Shown piece after piece: positions 62,214 through 64,000 of a DNA stretch of 64,000 nucleotides. Made by a program: the position numbers and the translations under genes. The notes below the pieces were generated by a model that saw only the letters and a list, made by a program, of their open reading frames with translations, was not told where the DNA came from and did not search any database. Source of the DNA: Candidatus Acidiferrales bacterium (GTDB lineage Bacteria > Bacteroidota > Ignavibacteria > Kryptoniales > JAKASW01); assembly GCA_035515795.1 (NCBI GenBank), contig DATJAY010000012.1, forward strand, positions 261,756 to 325,755, read 5' to 3'. Positions within the stretch are counted from its first letter, which is position 1, and each line of letters begins with the position of its first letter.

Positions 62214-62936
62214 ATGATGAAGTCGGTCGATAGCACTATTCGATACACTGAGCCAGCCCTCAAAAGGCTGGCTCAGAGATACGCCGGTATCGGATTAGCT
62301 GTCGCCTTGGTTGTTCATTTCAGTGCAGTTGGTGCATATTGGACATTGGAATATTTCAATCGTTCCCACGAGCAGGTTATGGACATTCCTATCGGGCCAA
62401 TTATTTTTGCTCCGCCTCCTTCGATCACTCACCAGCAGCCTGTAGCTCCGGTTGTCGTTTTGGGTACAAAGCCAGACGTTGGTATCCCCGTGCCGGTTCC
62501 AGATGCATCTGTTTCAATTGATAAGACGATTCCACCTCAGAGGGAAATGAACGGTGAACATCCCGGCATTCCTAGTCCTGATAAGGGGAACGGTATTTAC
62601 ACTGGACCCCTCACGGTCCCCGACAGCGATGTACCACCTCCTGAGATCTTTAAACCGTTGGAGCGATTCCCTGAAGTAATAAGACAGGTGACTCCAAAAT
62701 ATCCGGAGCTTGCTGTGCGAATAGGAATCGAAGGAAGAGTTATTGTAAAGTTGTGGGTTGATAAGGAAGGCATGCCGCATCAAGCGAGTGTTTTGAAAAG
62801 CGACGCGGAAATATTGAATCAATCTGCAATTGATGCCGCGATGGCAACGAGGTTCACTCCAGGCATCATGAACAAGGGCCCTGTTGCTGTTTGGGTCGTG
62901 ATTCCTTATGCATTCAAGTTGAACCAAGTACGCTGA
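62214..62936 (+). CDS. tonB: TonB-like energy transducer, copy 2
   Basis: A second TonB, 240 residues, with the same layout: helix (GLAVALVVHFSAVGAYW), spacer (VGIPVPVPDASVSIDKTI), and C-terminal domain VTPKYPELAVRIGIEGRVIVKLWVDKEG and AIDAAMATRFTPGIMNKGPVAVWVV. The C-terminal 95 bases are nearly identical at DNA level to copy 1, far closer than the rest of the gene, pointing to duplication with gene conversion. ATG 62214 follows one base after the copy 1 stop. Different receptors may be served by each. Confidence 0.93.
   Translation: MMKSVDSTIRYTEPALKRLAQRYAGIGLAVALVVHFSAVGAYWTLEYFNRSHEQVMDIPIGPIIFAPPPSITHQQPVAPVVVLGTKPDVGIPVPVPDASVSIDKTIPPQREMNGEHPGIPSPDKGNGIYTGPLTVPDSDVPPPEIFKPLERFPEVIRQVTPKYPELAVRIGIEGRVIVKLWVDKEGMPHQASVLKSDAEILNQSAIDAAMATRFTPGIMNKGPVAVWVVIPYAFKLNQVR
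62841..62936 (+). repeat. Direct repeat, tonB copy 2 end
   Basis: The matching copy of the 62117-62212 segment. Differences are mostly at third codon positions, as expected of recent conversion or strong constraint. Confidence 0.8.
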
Positions 62937-62944
62937 AATTGACG

Positions 62945-62969
62945 AGGTCGGGAAATCTCTTCCCGACCT
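62945..62969 (+). terminator. Hairpin after the second tonB
   Basis: A perfect 10-bp stem (AGGTCGGGAA / TTCCCGACCT) with a 5-base ATCTC loop starts nine bases past the tonB stop. No T-run follows (GTATAATAG), so it may be an RNA processing or partial-termination site between tonB and the PstS-like gene instead of a full terminator. Confidence 0.55.
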
Positions 62970-63001
62970 GTATAATAGATGACTTAAATCCAAGGGATCC
63001 T

Positions 63002-63202
63002 TTGCATAAAGCACTTAAATATTTTGCTTATTCCATGTCCGCCATCTTTTTTTTCGGCGGATTTTTTGTTATTTTTGGAACATTCGTTCCCGAGTATGTT
63101 CCGAAGCAATTCAGGATAACTCTGGGGATTGTATTAGTGCTTTGGGCAATCTATCGATTCATCATTACCCGAACTAAATCTAAGCAGTATGAAGAGGAAT
63201 AG
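63002..63202 (+). CDS. Small membrane protein
   Basis: A 66-residue protein from TTG 63002, with AAGGGA four bases upstream. It has two predicted helices (FAYSMSAIFFFGGFFVIFGTF and LGIVLVLWAIYRFIIT) and ends in charged TKSKQYEEE. No family recognised. It lies in the TonB operon between the hairpin and the PstS-like lipoprotein, whose start overlaps its end by 14 bp, so it may assist that system. A start further upstream, within tonB, is possible but less likely. Confidence 0.55.
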   Translation: MHKALKYFAYSMSAIFFFGGFFVIFGTFVPEYVPKQFRITLGIVLVLWAIYRFIITRTKSKQYEEE

Positions 63203-64000
63203 AATCCTTCTGGTCATTATAACGGGGCTGTTTTTTGCTGCTTCCTCATGCAATATGAAGAAGGGCCCTGCTCCGTCTCCGACCGAAGGCAGCATGGATG
63301 TGTATTGTGCGGAATCGGTGTCGCCTTCGGTTACTCAGATCGCGGATGATTTTAACTCGCTCTATTCGAAGGCGCACATTACGGTCCATGATGTGCCATC
63401 ACGCACCGCGATCGTCAAGCTGTTGAACAATGAGACTAAATTGATTGCAACTTCCCGGCGATTCAACGAGGATGAACTTGATGTGATGAAAAAGTATAAT
63501 ATCGAAGTCGATTCGATGATAGTTGCTTATGACGCAGTCGTTGTTATAGTGAACCATGATAATCCCATCGATGCAATAAACACAGATCAGCTCAGGAGTA
63601 TATTTACCGGGAAGATAACCTCCTGGGAAAAATTGGAGAAAGGATTTCGGGGGAGGATAATCCCCGCGCTCTCGAGTCCTAATTCCGGGGTCGTTGAATT
63701 TTTCAAGAACAGAGTCTTGAGAAGCGAGAAGTTTGCCGAAGCTTACCCCTGCACGACCATGGCGCACGTTTATACCTTCGTCAGAGACAATAACGATGCT
63801 ATCGGTTTCATCAGCGCCGATTGGCAGAATGCAGGACCAAGATTATTGCCGGGTAAGAACCCCGCTCCTAAGTGGGTTCAGGTTGCCGAAGTGGATTCGA
63901 GCGCGATCAGTTACATCGATCCCAATACTCTCGGGACCTATTATTACCCTTACCAGGCACACATCGGCAGACGCTACTATCCTCTGACGCATCCCGTTTA
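63189..64000 (+). CDS. PstS-like substrate-binding lipoprotein (3' partial)
   Basis: The frame opens at ATG 63189 and stays open to the window end (270 codons). A signal (RILLVIITGLFFAASSC) with lipobox SSC gives a lipoprotein. The body matches PstS/PBP-like-2 binding proteins: LIATSRRFNEDELDV, INTDQLRSIFTGKITSWEKL, IPALSSPNSGVVEFFKNRVL and DAIGFISADWQNAG. PstS-type lipoproteins often accompany ExbBD-TonB operons in Bacteroidota-like genomes; the substrate may be phosphate or another anion, not proven. It overlaps the small membrane protein gene by 14 bp. Confidence 0.85.
   Translation, partial: MKRNRILLVIITGLFFAASSCNMKKGPAPSPTEGSMDVYCAESVSPSVTQIADDFNSLYSKAHITVHDVPSRTAIVKLLNNETKLIATSRRFNEDELDVMKKYNIEVDSMIVAYDAVVVIVNHDNPIDAINTDQLRSIFTGKITSWEKLEKGFRGRIIPALSSPNSGVVEFFKNRVLRSEKFAEAYPCTTMAHVYTFVRDNNDAIGFISADWQNAGPRLLPGKNPAPKWVQVAEVDSSAISYIDPNTLGTYYYPYQAHIGRRYYPLTHPV

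Overview
The window reads as a chromosomal segment of a Gram-negative bacterium of the FCB superphylum, most like the Ignavibacteria/Kryptonia side of the Bacteroidota-Chlorobi group (inference). Supporting signs are a secreted protease with a C-terminal type IX secretion sorting domain (NYPNPFNPST type), a GWxTD-domain protein, DUF1573, tandem ExbD and TonB genes, a 2-oxoglutarate:ferredoxin oxidoreductase and many lipoproteins. Unlike typical Bacteroidia, many genes carry good Shine-Dalgarno sequences. I found no rRNA, no convincing tRNA, no CRISPR array, no insertion sequence and no phage genes.

Layout. 1-3 kb: a translation and replication block in the classic order rplY (cut by the window edge), pth, rpsF (with an apparent CTG start), ssb, rpsR, rplI. 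3-7 kb: ccdA and korAB, closed by a clear terminator. 7-12 kb: nrnA-pepA, then a redox run (trxA, a TlpA-like protein, OsmC) and surE on the other strand. 12-15.5 kb: an RRM protein, then a translationally coupled minus-strand trio of unknown envelope proteins. 15.8-20.5 kb: secD, secF, a STAS protein and purA. 20.8-28.2 kb: a lipoprotein and several secreted or outer-membrane proteins of unknown role, plus a PpiD/SurA-type periplasmic chaperone. 28.5-34.7 kb: a small thioredoxin, an enoyl-ACP reductase-like SDR, an acyl-CoA dehydrogenase, a GWxTD protein, a DUF1573 protein and a radical SAM protein with a structured leader.

34.9-40.3 kb is the most unusual stretch. It holds an Apea-like HEPN protein with an RX4H motif, followed by a GalU-like nucleotidyltransferase coupled by a 4-bp overlap to a 1105-residue protein that joins a fucokinase-like GHMP kinase domain to a UDP-sugar pyrophosphorylase domain. 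40.5-43.8 kb encodes the secreted M4 metalloprotease and a nested inverted repeat. 44-51.2 kb is a tight housekeeping operon (divIVA, punA, DUF2905, ileS, dksA-like, lspA, rluD-like). 51.3-57.2 kb is mixed: VOC protein, lipoprotein plus MauE/DoxX-thioredoxin fusion, small unknowns, HbpS-like protein, msrB, galK. 57.3-58.5 kb encodes a bacterial eRF1-like protein. 58.8-64 kb starts with a degenerate receiver protein and a STAS protein, then an ExbB-ExbD-ExbD-TonB-TonB energy-transduction operon, a small membrane protein and a PstS-like lipoprotein cut by the window end.

Functional links: CcdA, thioredoxin, TlpA-like and MauE-thioredoxin proteins suggest a well-developed periplasmic thiol-redox system. 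SecDF, LspA, PpiD and the ExbBD/TonB set serve envelope biogenesis and outer-membrane energization, in keeping with the many exported proteins. All functional statements rest on reading motifs by eye; no database search was run.
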